Positions 37,622 to 46,399 of a stretch of 64,000 bases of DNA are shown one piece after another (the stretch's first letter is position 1; the number at the start of each line of letters is the position of its first letter). A program made the translations under genes and the position numbers. Source of the DNA: Vibrio taketomensis (GTDB lineage: Bacteria; Pseudomonadota; Gammaproteobacteria; Enterobacterales; Vibrionaceae); assembly GCF_009938165.1 (NCBI RefSeq), contig NZ_AP019649.1:2108001-2172000 (forward strand), in the 5' to 3' direction. The notes below the pieces were generated by a model. That model saw nothing but the letters and a program-made list of their open reading frames with translations, searched no databases and had not been told where the DNA came from.

Positions 37622-38509
37622 ATGACTATCTACTCTACAAAAAAAATCGTCGCGATTGGCGGCGGACATGGCTTAGGACGTATGCTTGCAGCGCTAAAAG
37701 ATTTTGGCTCTAACGCAACTGGCATCGTCACCACAACCGATAATGGTGGTTCTACCGGGCGTATTCGTCACTGTCAGGGCGGTATCGCATGGGGTGACAC
37801 GCGTAACTGTGTTAACCAGCTCATTACCGAACCATCAATCAGCTCAATGATGTTTGAGTACCGCTTCAAGGGCTCTGGTGAACTTGATGGTCACAACCTT
37901 GGCAATCTAATGTTGACGGCGCTAGATAACCTTTCAGTGCGACCACTCGATGCCATTAATCTAATTCGCAGCATGCTAAAAGTGGATGTCAACATCGTGC
38001 CGATGTCAGAGCACCCATCTGATTTAAAAGCCCTTTCTCTTGATGGCAAATGGGTTACGGGTGAAACTAGCGTTGACGAAATGGAAGCCGATCTACAACG
38101 CTTAGATCTAGAACCGGAAGTACCTGCTACTAGAGAGGGAGTTCAAGCGATTGAACAGGCGGATCTGATTATTTTAGGTCCAGGAAGCTTTCTCACCAGC
38201 GTTATGCCGCCATTATTGCTGCCCGAAGTTGGCCGTGCGATTGCCAACAACCATAAGGCTAAAATTGTATTTGTCGAAAACTTGTCTCCTGAGCACGGCC
38301 CGGCAGGCCGAATGGATTTGAGACAAAAATTGGAATGGTGTGAGCGCGCTTGTCGAGGTCGTAAGCTCGACGTGGTTCTTGGTAACGACGCTCATGACGA
38401 TCTAAATGAATGGAATTGTGTGCAAGCAGACTTGGCTTCGCAAAACCGTGATTGGCGACATGACCGCAATAAACTCAAAGCCGCCATTATCAACTTACTC
38501 AGCAAATAA
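37622..38509 (+). CDS. yvcK: YvcK/YbhK-family (CofD-like) protein
   Basis: A 295-residue cytoplasmic protein of the YvcK/UPF0052 family, related to the CofD fold. The N-terminus 'KKIVAIGGGHGLGRMLAAL' (~8-26) and 'IVTTTDNGGSTGRIR' (~38-50) bind a nucleotide; 'LDGHNLGNLMLTALDNL' (~88-105) and 'LIILGPGSFLTSVMPPLLL' (~182-200) are also characteristic. In Bacillus YvcK binds UDP-sugars and is needed for growth on gluconeogenic carbon sources. The E. coli orthologue YbhK has the same location beside moaA. It is divergently transcribed from moaA with the riboswitch between them. Confidence 0.88.
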   Translation: MTIYSTKKIVAIGGGHGLGRMLAALKDFGSNATGIVTTTDNGGSTGRIRHCQGGIAWGDTRNCVNQLITEPSISSMMFEYRFKGSGELDGHNLGNLMLTALDNLSVRPLDAINLIRSMLKVDVNIVPMSEHPSDLKALSLDGKWVTGETSVDEMEADLQRLDLEPEVPATREGVQAIEQADLIILGPGSFLTSVMPPLLLPEVGRAIANNHKAKIVFVENLSPEHGPAGRMDLRQKLEWCERACRGRKLDVVLGNDAHDDLNEWNCVQADLASQNRDWRHDRNKLKAAIINLLSK

Positions 38510-38515
38510 CGCATT

Positions 38516-38542
38516 CGGCACAAACCCCTGAGATTTGTGCCG
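38516..38542. terminator. Terminator between yvcK and luxU
   Basis: A perfect 9-bp stem CGGCACAAA/TTTGTGCCG between convergent genes, followed by ATGTTTTAA on the plus strand. Confidence 0.65.
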
Positions 38543-38547
38543 ATGTT

Positions 38548-38889
38548 TTAATGTTTAGACAGTAACTCTGCGTATTGTTGCTGAGTTTGAGACAACAAAC
38601 TCAGCATTTGTTCTTTGTGCACCGAGCTATCGAGAAAAAGACCTGCTTTCCCCGCCCCGTCATAATCTACTGCCAAGGCTCTCAATGCTTCTGCTCCAAA
38701 GCTAGCGGCACTGCTTTTCAACGCATGACTGATCTCTTTTAGGTAGGCATCTTGGTCTACCTCGGCTTGGTTTAGCTTCTGCGTGTATTGATTCAATTCA
38801 CCAAGAAAGATATCCAATAATATTGGCAAATTATCGTCACCTATCTCTTGTCTCAATCTATCAATTTGTTGTTGATTGATAATATTCAT
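38548..38889 (-). CDS. luxU: Phosphorelay protein LuxU
   Basis: A 113-residue histidine phosphotransfer protein of Vibrio quorum sensing. It is a single HPt domain: 'DRLRQEIGDDNLPILLDIFLGELNQY' (~10-35) and the phospho-accepting His in 'KEISHALKSSAASFGAEAL' (His55). It takes phosphate from LuxN/LuxQ/CqsS-type sensors and passes it to LuxO. I start it at ATG 38889; an in-frame upstream extension would overlap luxO and has no family support. The gap to luxO is 10 bp, so it is co-transcribed with luxO. The sensor kinases are not in the window. Confidence 0.93.
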   Translation of the reverse strand: MNIINQQQIDRLRQEIGDDNLPILLDIFLGELNQYTQKLNQAEVDQDAYLKEISHALKSSAASFGAEALRALAVDYDGAGKAGLFLDSSVHKEQMLSLLSQTQQQYAELLSKH

Positions 38890-38899
38890 AACAACCTTC

Positions 38900-40285
38900 T
38901 TATAGTTGCTTGTCATTCCAGGCTTGCAATTTTCGGTAAATCGTCGATGGGCTGACATCTAAATAGCCCGCAGCTTTTGGAATGTTGCCATCACAAGCTT
39001 GAATGGCTTGCTCAATAGCACGCTTTTCCGTCATCCACAGTGGGAAGATATCATGTACCGACAAAACTTCCTTCTCTAGCAATGAAGGTGCCATACTCTC
39101 GCACACTGGAATATTTAGCGGCGGTGGCAGCATATCGAGCATGATTTCTTTGCCATTATTGAGCACCACCACATTACGCAAAACGTTTTGCAATTGACGC
39201 ACGTTCCCCGGCCACTCAAAGCGAGAAAAGCGATCGACAACTTCAGGCGAGAGGCGCACAAAGTCCTTGCCCTCTTCTTTCGACATAAAGCCAAGTAGCG
39301 AGTAGGCAATTTCAATTACATCTTCACCACGTTCACGCAACGGCGGCAAATGCAATGGAATAACGTATAAACGATAGTACAAGTCTTCACGAAAACGGCC
39401 TTCTTGCACTTCCTTCCATGGGTCACGGTTAGTTGCACAAACAAAACGCACATCAACGCTTTTCATCTTAGATGAGCCGACTTTTTGGAAAGTACCAGTT
39501 TGAATAAAGCGCAGTAATTTGGTTTGCAGATCCAAATCCATTTCACACAATTCATCAAGGAACAGCGTACCACCATCAGCAAGTTCAGCCGCGCCTTGAC
39601 GATCCGTTGCGGCACCAGTAAACGCACCTTTTACGTGTCCAAACAATTCACTCTCAATCAGGTCTTTGGGAATCGCTGCACAGTTAATGGCAATAAACGG
39701 TTTATCACCACGCTTACTCGTTGCGTGAATTGCCTCCGCACATACTTCTTTACCGGTACCACTCTCACCAGTAATGAAAATACTGGCTTTACTGGTTGCT
39801 GCTGAGTCAATGGTGCGATACACCGCCTGCATCATTTGGCTACTGCCGATGAAACCTTGATAGCCTTGGTTGAGGCCTTCTTCTGTTTTGAGTTTGGTCG
39901 CTTTACGAATTGCATTATTGACCGTAACCCTGAGGCGATCTGCCTCACATGGCTTAATCAAAAAGTCTTGAGCACCGTGACGCATCGCTTCAACGGCGGT
40001 GTCGATCGAACCGTGAGCGGTCATGAAAATAACCGGAACATCCGGATTTTGCTGTTTAACTTCAAATAACACGTCCATACCCGTCATATCAGGTAGGCGT
40101 AAATCGAGCAAAATCAGATCTGGGGTGCGAAAAGAGAGACTTTCAATAGCATCACGGCCCGTGCCGACGATGTTAATGTCGATGCCTAGCGGCGTAAGAT
40201 AAGAACGGTAGAGCGCCGCAACGGAAGCGGTATCCTCAACCATCAGTAAATATTTATTTTTATGTTGAGCGGTGTTGCGCTGCAT
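38900..40285 (-). CDS. luxO: Quorum-sensing sigma-54-dependent response regulator LuxO
   Basis: A 461-residue NtrC-type regulator. The receiver domain has the phospho-acceptor Asp in '[13 protein letters not shown]' (Asp61, or Asp47 if translation starts at the internal Met15 as in V. harveyi). The AAA+ domain has Walker A '[17 protein letters not shown]' (~170-185), the sigma-54 contact loop GAFTGA in '[13 protein letters not shown]' (~220-226), and '[17 protein letters not shown]' (Walker B). A Fis-type HTH ends the protein ('[22 protein letters not shown]'). At low cell density phosphorylated LuxO turns on Qrr sRNAs, and qrr1 is divergent from it here. Confidence 0.96.
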   Translation of the reverse strand: MQRNTAQHKNKYLLMVEDTASVAALYRSYLTPLGIDINIVGTGRDAIESLSFRTPDLILLDLRLPDMTGMDVLFEVKQQNPDVPVIFMTAHGSIDTAVEAMRHGAQDFLIKPCEADRLRVTVNNAIRKATKLKTEEGLNQGYQGFIGSSQMMQAVYRTIDSAATSKASIFITGESGTGKEVCAEAIHATSKRGDKPFIAINCAAIPKDLIESELFGHVKGAFTGAATDRQGAAELADGGTLFLDELCEMDLDLQTKLLRFIQTGTFQKVGSSKMKSVDVRFVCATNRDPWKEVQEGRFREDLYYRLYVIPLHLPPLRERGEDVIEIAYSLLGFMSKEEGKDFVRLSPEVVDRFSRFEWPGNVRQLQNVLRNVVVLNNGKEIMLDMLPPPLNIPVCESMAPSLLEKEVLSVHDIFPLWMTEKRAIEQAIQACDGNIPKAAGYLDVSPSTIYRKLQAWNDKQL

Positions 40286-40322
40286 AATCTAGCCAATATT
40301 TCTGTTGCATTTTATACCAATA

Positions 40323-40347
40323 ATTGCATTGCGCATTGCATTTTGCA
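40323..40347. promoter_or_regulatory. LuxO-binding sites upstream of qrr1
   Basis: TTGCATTTTGCAA (40335-40347) is a perfect palindrome-type LuxO site, with a second weaker copy, TTGCATTGCGCAT, at 40323-40335. They lie about 90-110 bp before the qrr1 start, the distance expected for an enhancer of a sigma-54 promoter. Confidence 0.7.
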
Positions 40348-40409
40348 AATACCCTAATGAAATTTAGCTAACTAGCTCTGAATTTCTGGCACTTATCGCT
40401 ACAAAAAGC

Positions 40410-40425
40410 TGGCACGATTACTGCT
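40410..40425 (+). promoter_or_regulatory. Sigma-54 promoter of qrr1
   Basis: TGGCACGATTACTGCT gives the -24 GG and -12 GC separated by ten bases, and lies 10-11 bp before the qrr1 5' end. Confidence 0.9.
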
Positions 40426-40434
40426 GTGTGTATA

Positions 40435-40529
40435 GTGACCCTAACGGGTCACCTAGCCAACTGACGTTGTTAGTGAACCTAGTATTCACAAATGACAGCC
40501 AATAGAGTGTTTCTATTGGCTATTTTTTT
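40435..40529 (+). ncRNA. qrr1: Qrr1 small regulatory RNA
   Basis: A ~95-nt RNA. The 5' hairpin GTGACCC-taac-GGGTCAC is followed by the highly conserved Qrr core CCTAGCCAACTGACGTTGTT (mRNA-pairing region), a second stem TAGTGAA...TTCACA, and a terminator AGCCAATAGA...TCTATTGGCTATTTTTTT. Qrr RNAs act with Hfq to control luxR/hapR-type master regulators and other targets. The location divergent to luxO is the standard qrr1 position. Other Qrr copies, if present, are elsewhere in the genome. Confidence 0.95.
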
Positions 40530-40601
40530 GCCTATTACTTTTCACGCTATGCCGAGGTGAACGCTAACACTCATTAGCGCTCACACAACAACAACGAGCC
40601 T

Positions 40602-42632
40602 CTAGCTATTCGTAATAAACTGCGCTCTTAGCTTCTCTATCTCATCACGCTTCGCTGCAGCCAATTCAAATTCAAGATTCTGAGCATGCTGATACATTTG
40701 CGCTTCCAGCTTACTGATCTCTTTATCCAATTGTTGGGGTGTTAGTACATGATAATCTTGAGAAGGCTCAGCCACTTTAGAAAGTGATACCGTTTTATTA
40801 CTACGCTGCTTACGACCTTTCGCGATATCACCCAGCTCCATAATATCTTTGATATTACGTTTAAGAGCTTGTGGTTCAATACCTTGCTCTTGGTTGTAAG
40901 CATGTTGTTTCTCTCGACGACGGTTAGTCTCATCCATCGCTCGCTTCATCGAGCCGGTGATTCGATCGCCATAAAGAATCGCTTTACCATTAATATTACG
41001 CGCAGCACGACCAATGGTCTGAATGAGCGAGCGCTCCGAACGCAAGAAGCCTTCTTTATCCGCGTCCAAAATCGCGACCAGCGATACCTCTGGCATATCC
41101 AAGCCTTCTCGCAATAAGTTAATGCCTACTAACACATCAAACTCACCCAAACGTAGGTCACGAATGATCTCAACTCGCTCAACGGTATCGATATCGGAGT
41201 GCAAATAGCGCACACGTACATCGTGCTCTGTCAGGTACTCTGTTAAGTCTTCGGCCATACGTTTAGTAAGTGTCGTCACCAACACGCGCTCATCTTTAGC
41301 CGTTCGGATGCGGATTTCAGACAACAAATCATCAACCTGAGTCGCTACTGGTCGCACTTCAAGTTCAGGATCGAGTAGACCCGTTGGGCGCACAACTTGA
41401 TCGGCAATCTCGCCTGCGGATTTTTCCAGTTCATAGTTGCCTGGCGTAGCAGAAACGAAGATAGTTTGTGGTGCTAACGCTTCAAATTCATCAAATTTTA
41501 GTGGGCGGTTGTCTAACGCAGATGGTAGACGGAAACCATATTCCACCAGTGTTTCTTTGCGTGAGCGGTCACCTTTAAACATCGCACCAATCTGCGGCAC
41601 GGTTACGTGCGATTCATCAATGATCAATAAACCATCTGCGGGCAAGTAATCAAACAATGTTGGAGGCGGCTCCCCCTCACTGCGACCACTTAGGTAACGC
41701 GAGTAGTTTTCAATGCCTGAACAGAAACCCAATTCATTCATCATCTCGATATCGAATTGAGTGCGCTGACTGATACGCTGCTCTTCGAGCAATTTGTTAT
41801 TGTCGAGCAGATACTGTTTACGCTGTTCGAGTTCGACTTTGATCTCTTCTACCGCTTCAAGAATTCGCTCACGAGGCGTAACGTAGTGCGTTTTCGGATA
41901 GATGGTATAACGAGGTAAATCACGCTGTTTAACGACACCAGTCAATGGGTCAAACACACTGATGCAATCAATCTCGTCATCGAACATCTCAATGCGTACC
42001 GCATCTTGGTCTGATTCCGCAGGGAAGATATCAATCACTTCCCCGCGCACACGAAACTGACCACGCTCAAAAGCCACGTCATTACGGCTATATTGCAACT
42101 CAGCTAAGCGGCGCAGAATATCGCGCTGGTCCATCACATCACCACGGCGAACGTGTAACATCATCTTGAGGTAAGACTGCGGATCACCCAAGCCGTAAAT
42201 AGCCGAAACCGATGCAACAATAATGGCATCTTTGCGCTCTAGTAATGCTTTGGTTGCTGACAAACGCATTTGCTCAATATGAGCATTCACTGACGCATCT
42301 TTTTCAATAAAGGTATCAGTGGTTGGCACATAAGCTTCGGGTTGGTAGTAATCGTAGTAAGAAACAAAGTACTCAACCGCATTATTAGGAAAGAAGGCTT
42401 TCATCTCACCATACAGCTGCGCCGCTAGGGTTTTATTGGGAGCCAACAGAATGGCCGGGCGCTGAGCTGTGGCAATAACATTAGCAAGGGTAAATGTTTT
42501 ACCTGAGCCGGTTACCCCCAACAACGTTTGATGAGCCAAACCCGCATCTAATCCTTCAAGTAGTTGATGGATAGCGGTCGGTTGGTCTCCTGACGGTTTA
42601 TACTCTGAGACGAGATCATACAATTTGCTCAT
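40602..42632 (-). CDS. uvrB: Excinuclease ABC subunit B
   Basis: A 676-residue helicase-like component of nucleotide excision repair, which verifies damage and loads UvrC. Walker A is '[17 protein letters not shown]' (~38-52), the beta-hairpin region is '[25 protein letters not shown]' (~92-117), motif II is '[17 protein letters not shown]' (~335-350), and motif VI is '[16 protein letters not shown]'. The UVR domain is at the C-terminus ('[34 protein letters not shown]'). Length matches E. coli UvrB (673). A LexA box lies 40 bp upstream. Confidence 0.97.
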   Translation of the reverse strand: MSKLYDLVSEYKPSGDQPTAIHQLLEGLDAGLAHQTLLGVTGSGKTFTLANVIATAQRPAILLAPNKTLAAQLYGEMKAFFPNNAVEYFVSYYDYYQPEAYVPTTDTFIEKDASVNAHIEQMRLSATKALLERKDAIIVASVSAIYGLGDPQSYLKMMLHVRRGDVMDQRDILRRLAELQYSRNDVAFERGQFRVRGEVIDIFPAESDQDAVRIEMFDDEIDCISVFDPLTGVVKQRDLPRYTIYPKTHYVTPRERILEAVEEIKVELEQRKQYLLDNNKLLEEQRISQRTQFDIEMMNELGFCSGIENYSRYLSGRSEGEPPPTLFDYLPADGLLIIDESHVTVPQIGAMFKGDRSRKETLVEYGFRLPSALDNRPLKFDEFEALAPQTIFVSATPGNYELEKSAGEIADQVVRPTGLLDPELEVRPVATQVDDLLSEIRIRTAKDERVLVTTLTKRMAEDLTEYLTEHDVRVRYLHSDIDTVERVEIIRDLRLGEFDVLVGINLLREGLDMPEVSLVAILDADKEGFLRSERSLIQTIGRAARNINGKAILYGDRITGSMKRAMDETNRRREKQHAYNQEQGIEPQALKRNIKDIMELGDIAKGRKQRSNKTVSLSKVAEPSQDYHVLTPQQLDKEISKLEAQMYQHAQNLEFELAAAKRDEIEKLRAQFITNS

Positions 42633-42671
42633 AGTATCCTCTGAATCTTACTGAATTGATGCCTATTCTGC

Positions 42672-42687
42672 CTGTATATATATACAT
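42672..42687. promoter_or_regulatory. LexA (SOS) box upstream of uvrB
   Basis: CTGTATATATATACAT matches CTG(T)-N8-ACAG with one mismatch at the right end. The AT alternation in the centre is typical of SOS boxes. It is 40 bp before the uvrB start codon. Confidence 0.78.
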
Positions 42688-42777
42688 GCTCAAGATTTAT
42701 ATAGCCGTGTCATTGCCTTGATTTCTGCATTTGAAAATCACCTGAGTATATTTACGTTCGTTCGGGTTGGATATGTC

Positions 42778-43112
42778 GATCGATGTTTTTTTATTCTACT
42801 GGTAATAGTTCTAGATCCTGCCCATATAAACTGATATTATTCCTGCCCCTTGAGAGTTATCACCCCCTCAAATCCATTAAGCATATTCCACAGCTTATGC
42901 ACAAATTTTGATTTTTTGTGTATTTTCCTTGTACGATCCTTTTTTCATATTTCGTCATTTATTAGATCAAAATCTCTTTTAACCACTTGCTATCACAAGC
43001 TTTATCTAAAGATCTTTTTCACGATAAGTTTAAGCGTATTGCACAGTGATTAATCCATTTTTTGGGTTATCAAAGCACAATTAACATACTTATCCACAAT
43101 TTTAGTGGATAA
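42778..43112. promoter_or_regulatory. AT-rich segment with DnaA boxes and GATC cluster
   Basis: There are three DnaA-box matches: TTATGCACA (42895-42903), TTATCCACA (43090-43098) and, inverted, AGTGGATAA (43104-43112). Five GATC sites lie in 42778-43014. The surrounding 42690-43250 region holds no convincing gene; a 67-codon reading frame there has unlikely composition. Possible DnaA-binding or Dam/SeqA-controlled locus, or part of the uvrB control region. Confidence 0.5.
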
Positions 43113-43252
43113 CTAAATTAAGCCCTGTCGTGATAAGGGTTTAGCATCTAACAAACGCTGATTAAAATCCAATATGGTAAAAAGCACATAGACTCATCTA
43201 AAGACTGGATACGCTATCTCACTAAATTTAATGAATTTATCGAATTTTACTA

Positions 43253-43281
43253 TTGACACACAAATCGTGGATGGATAATAT
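43253..43281 (+). promoter_or_regulatory. Promoter of tRNA-Asn
   Basis: A perfect -35 TTGACA (43253-43258), a 17-bp spacer and -10 TAATAT (43276-43281) lie 19 bp before the tRNA. Confidence 0.85.
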
Positions 43282-43300
43282 TCGCAGCGCTTAATGCAAT

Positions 43301-43376
43301 TCCTCCTTAGCTCAGTTGGTAGAGCGACGGACTGTTAATCCGCAGGTCGCTGGTTCGAGCCCAGCAGGAGGAGCCA
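43301..43376 (+). tRNA. tRNA-Asn (GTT)
   Basis: A 76-nt cloverleaf. The acceptor stem pairs TCCTCCT with AGGAGGA, the discriminator is G and CCA is encoded. The anticodon stem-loop GGACTGTTAATCC holds GTT at 43334-43336, and the T-arm has GGTTCGAGCCC. It is transcribed alone from a strong promoter. No att-site duplication or integrase was seen next to it. Confidence 0.96.
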
Positions 43377-43385
43377 AATTCCAAG

Positions 43386-43418
43386 AAAAAGCCGTGTCAT
43401 TTGACGCGGCTTTTTCTT
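43386..43418 (+). terminator. Terminator of tRNA-Asn
   Basis: AAAAAGCCGTGTCA and TGACGCGGCTTTTTCTTTT form a stem with a T-rich tail ten bases after the tRNA. Confidence 0.85.
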
Positions 43419-43498
43419 TTTCTAAGCACTGAGATTCAACTTGCGTGCACAATAAGCTTTCACTTTCTATCGTCAAAGCTATATACCGACAAATAAAT

Positions 43499-43521
43499 AG
43501 AGGCGCTCAATGAGCGCCTCT
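43499..43521 (-). terminator. Terminator of the Dcu-type transporter gene
   Basis: A perfect AGAGGCGCTCA/TGAGCGCCTCT stem, followed on the minus strand by ATTTATTTG. Confidence 0.75.
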
Positions 43522-43552
43522 ATTGCTTTAAACCATTTCAACCCAGCTGTGA

Positions 43553-44866
43553 TTAAATCACAAAGCCTGCGAAAATGAAGCCAAAGATAATACTGAACAC
43601 TAGGCTCAGTAGACCTGGAATCATAAAGCTGTGGTTGAAGATGTACTTACCAATCTTAGTTGTACCTGTGCGGTCAAAGTCAATTGACGCAATGATTGGA
43701 CCGTAGTTTGGAATAAAGAAGTAACCATTCACCGCTACGAACGTTGCAATAATCACTTCTGGTGGCAAACCAAGCATAATACCTACCGGAACTAGTACAG
43801 CTGTCGTTGCACCTTGGCTGTTTACCATCACAGATAGACCGAATAGCGCGAAAGCAAATGTCCATGGCGCAACTTCCACCATACCAGACACGGCTTCTTT
43901 AACCATCGCGTCGTGACCTGCAATAAATGTGTCACCTAGCCATGCAATACCGAAAATCGCCACGATTGCACGCATACCTGCGTGGAATACTGAACCTTGA
44001 GTAATTGCATTGCCATCTGGTTTACAGATAAGAATGATCAGCGCACCAATTGCCAACATGATGATTTCAATAGTATGTGCCATACCCATTGGTGAACCAT
44101 CGAAGTTAGGGCGTAGGAATGGGAAAGCACCCATGATTACAACCGCTAACGCGCCGAACAGGAATAGACCAACCGCGGTTTTTGCTTCTGGACGAATTTC
44201 AATTTCTTCAACTTGAACTTCTTGTTCCATCTCAGCACGGAATACTGGATCTTGCATGCGGCGTTGGTATTCTGGATCGTCTTTTAGCTCTTTACCTAGC
44301 TTGTTCACAATCACACAAGCAGCCGCAAGACCTAGGAACGTACCAGGAATTGTCACCATTAGTACGTCAGCTAGCGTAATACCTTGAGGCTCAAGGAATG
44401 CAACCAAAGCAACCACTGCAGCTGCAATTGGGCTTGCTACGATAGCAAACTGAGACGCGATAACCGCCATACCTAGTGGACGCTCAGGACGAATACCGCT
44501 ACGACGGCTTACTTCAGCAATTACAGGTAGAACAGAGTAAGCAACGTGACCAGTACCCGCTAGGAAAGTAAATGACCAAGTCACTAGAGGTGCGATAAAA
44601 GTAATGTGGCGAGGATTCTTACGTAAAATGTTTGAAGCCACTTTGATTAGATAATCTAGACCACCAGCAGCCTGCATTGCTGCAGCGGCAGCAACTACTG
44701 CCATGATCATTAGCATTACGTCGATTGGCGGGCTAGTTGGCTTTAGACCGAAGACAAAGCTAAGAATCGCAAGACCGACACCACCTAGAACACCCAGACC
44801 GATACCGCCAATACGAGCACCGACTAGGATACAGGCTAGAACAATTAAAAATTCTACAAAAAACAC
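43553..44866 (-). CDS. Anaerobic C4-dicarboxylate transporter (DcuA/DcuB family)
   Basis: A 437-residue inner-membrane transporter exchanging fumarate, malate, aspartate and succinate. The N-terminal '[32 protein letters not shown]', '[20 protein letters not shown]' (~55-75), '[30 protein letters not shown]' (~100-130) and C-terminal '[23 protein letters not shown]' are family hallmarks. It carries features of both DcuA ([10 protein letters not shown]) and DcuB ([11 protein letters not shown]), so I give no symbol. An acidic cytoplasmic segment ('[19 protein letters not shown]') lies near ~210. Expected to work in fumarate respiration or anaerobic aspartate uptake. Confidence 0.9.
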   Translation of the reverse strand: MFFVEFLIVLACILVGARIGGIGLGVLGGVGLAILSFVFGLKPTSPPIDVMLMIMAVVAAAAAMQAAGGLDYLIKVASNILRKNPRHITFIAPLVTWSFTFLAGTGHVAYSVLPVIAEVSRRSGIRPERPLGMAVIASQFAIVASPIAAAVVALVAFLEPQGITLADVLMVTIPGTFLGLAAACVIVNKLGKELKDDPEYQRRMQDPVFRAEMEQEVQVEEIEIRPEAKTAVGLFLFGALAVVIMGAFPFLRPNFDGSPMGMAHTIEIIMLAIGALIILICKPDGNAITQGSVFHAGMRAIVAIFGIAWLGDTFIAGHDAMVKEAVSGMVEVAPWTFAFALFGLSVMVNSQGATTAVLVPVGIMLGLPPEVIIATFVAVNGYFFIPNYGPIIASIDFDRTGTTKIGKYIFNHSFMIPGLLSLVFSIIFGFIFAGFVI

Positions 44867-45114
44867 ATCAAACTCCTTGATGACAACGTTAATTAAAATT
44901 ACCTAGCAGAATGATAATCTGTTTACTAGCACGTTTATCAACACAAGGTCACATAAGAATCACCCAAGCTCAAAGCATCGAAAAAAGTGCTTACTAACTC
45001 GCGCAATTTCAGCTGATTGTTAAAAATGCATTTAAATCTGGTAAAAACAAAGCGCATAAATTTTGTGTCGAATTTTTACCCATCAAATACGCAAACGTTT
45101 TTCATCCCTTTATT

Positions 45115-45132
45115 ACGCATTTTGCGTATAAT
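45115..45132 (+). promoter_or_regulatory. Candidate rnf promoter with palindrome
   Basis: TATAAT (45127-45132) is preceded by the palindrome ACGCATTTTGCGT (45115-45127), which overlaps it. This is about 95 bp before rnfA in the 359-bp region 44867-45225. A good -35 was not seen, which may point to an activator. The rest of that region holds no recognised feature. Confidence 0.4.
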
Positions 45133-45225
45133 TTTTAATCAATGACCTAAAACCTTATCTTCCTTATTGTTATTGACTAAGCAAAGCAGGATAATGTCGG
45201 GATCGAATTTCTTAACTAAATAACT

Positions 45226-45807
45226 ATGACCGAATATCTGTTGTTGTTGGTCGGCACTGTGCTGGTTAACAACTTTGTACTGGTGAAGTTCTTGGGCTTA
45301 TGTCCATTTATGGGCGTTTCTAAAAAATTAGAAACGGCGATTGGTATGGGGTTAGCAACCACCTTTGTGCTGACTCTCGCCTCAGTGTGTGCGTACCTTG
45401 TTGAAAGCTACGTGTTAGAGCCTTTAGGGTTGCAGTACTTGCGCACTATGAGTTTTATTTTGGTGATTGCTGTCGTGGTTCAGTTCACCGAGATGGTGGT
45501 TCATAAAACCAGCCCGACTCTCTATCGTCTTCTGGGAATCTTCTTACCCCTCATCACCACTAACTGTGCTGTGTTGGGTGTTGCCCTGCTTAACATCAAT
45601 GAAAACCATAACTTTATCCAATCGATCATTTATGGTTTTGGTGCCGCGGTTGGCTTCTCTTTGGTATTGATACTGTTTGCCGCAATGCGTGAGCGCATCA
45701 CCGTAGCTGATGTGCCGGCACCGTTTAAAGGCGCTTCAATTGCGATGATTACGGCCGGATTAATGTCTCTTGCCTTTATGGGCTTTACTGGTTTGGTGAA
45801 ACTATAA
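45226..45807 (+). CDS. rnfA: Ion-translocating oxidoreductase complex subunit A
   Basis: A 193-residue membrane subunit with six hydrophobic helices and no cofactor motif other than the conserved Cys in '[27 protein letters not shown]' (~25-50) and '[13 protein letters not shown]' (~110-120). RnfA is homologous to RnfE and NqrD. The Rnf complex moves electrons between ferredoxin and NAD while pumping sodium or protons. In E. coli (Rsx) it keeps SoxR reduced. The stop codon overlaps the rnfB start by one base. Confidence 0.95.
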   Translation: MTEYLLLLVGTVLVNNFVLVKFLGLCPFMGVSKKLETAIGMGLATTFVLTLASVCAYLVESYVLEPLGLQYLRTMSFILVIAVVVQFTEMVVHKTSPTLYRLLGIFLPLITTNCAVLGVALLNINENHNFIQSIIYGFGAAVGFSLVLILFAAMRERITVADVPAPFKGASIAMITAGLMSLAFMGFTGLVKL

Positions 45808-46391
45808 TGAGTTCTATCGTTATTGCCATTATCGCCATTGCCGCATTAGCTGCCGTGTTTGGCGCCATTCTTGGCTTTGCCTCCATTCGTTTTAAAGTTG
45901 AAGGCGATCCTATTGTCGATCAAATCGATAATATTCTGCCACAAACCCAATGTGGTCAATGTGGCTACCCAGGTTGCCGCCCTTACGCTGAAGCCATCGC
46001 GAATGGTGACGCTATCAACAAATGCCCTCCTGGTGGTCAAGCGACCATCGAGAAGTTGGCAGATTTAATGGGTGTCGAAGCCACCGCATCAGCGCATAAC
46101 CTCGATGAAGCCGTCAAAAAAGTCGCCTTTATTCATGAAGATATGTGTATTGGTTGCACCAAATGTATTCAAGCTTGCCCTGTTGATGCGATTGTTGGCG
46201 GAACCAAAGCAGTTCACACCGTCATTAAGGATGAATGTACCGGTTGTGATTTATGTGTGGCACCGTGCCCTACAGACTGTATTGAAATGATCCCTGTAGC
46301 GACGACTACAGCGAATTGGAAGTGGCAATTGAACGCCATTCCTGTTGTTGATATTACCGATTCTGCCTCCGAGCAGAAAAGCGTGAATTAA
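45807..46391 (+). CDS. rnfB: Ion-translocating oxidoreductase complex subunit B
   Basis: A 194-residue iron-sulfur protein anchored by one N-terminal helix (~4-26). A CxxC...C cluster domain '[20 protein letters not shown]' (~45-62) is followed by two 4Fe-4S ferredoxin motifs: '[17 protein letters not shown]' (~113-128) and '[19 protein letters not shown]' (~143-160). It probably accepts electrons from ferredoxin for the Rnf complex. Length is typical (E. coli RsxB 192). It overlaps rnfA by one base and precedes rnfC by 8 bp. Confidence 0.96.
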   Translation: MSSIVIAIIAIAALAAVFGAILGFASIRFKVEGDPIVDQIDNILPQTQCGQCGYPGCRPYAEAIANGDAINKCPPGGQATIEKLADLMGVEATASAHNLDEAVKKVAFIHEDMCIGCTKCIQACPVDAIVGGTKAVHTVIKDECTGCDLCVAPCPTDCIEMIPVATTTANWKWQLNAIPVVDITDSASEQKSVN

Positions 46392-46399
46392 GGACTGGT

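Noticed and set aside
40387..40402. Second sigma-54-like site (TGGCACTTATCGCT) before qrr1
   Set aside because: GG and GC are only eight bases apart instead of ten, so it does not fit the sigma-54 rule.
42850..43053. A 67-codon plus-strand reading frame in the uvrB-tRNA gap
   Set aside because: Phe/Ser/Leu-rich composition of random AT-rich DNA, no ribosome-binding site and no family resemblance; DnaA-box region explains the conservation hints better.
43301..43552. Possible integration site at tRNA-Asn
   Set aside because: No integrase, no direct repeat of the tRNA 3' end and no phage or island genes in the window.
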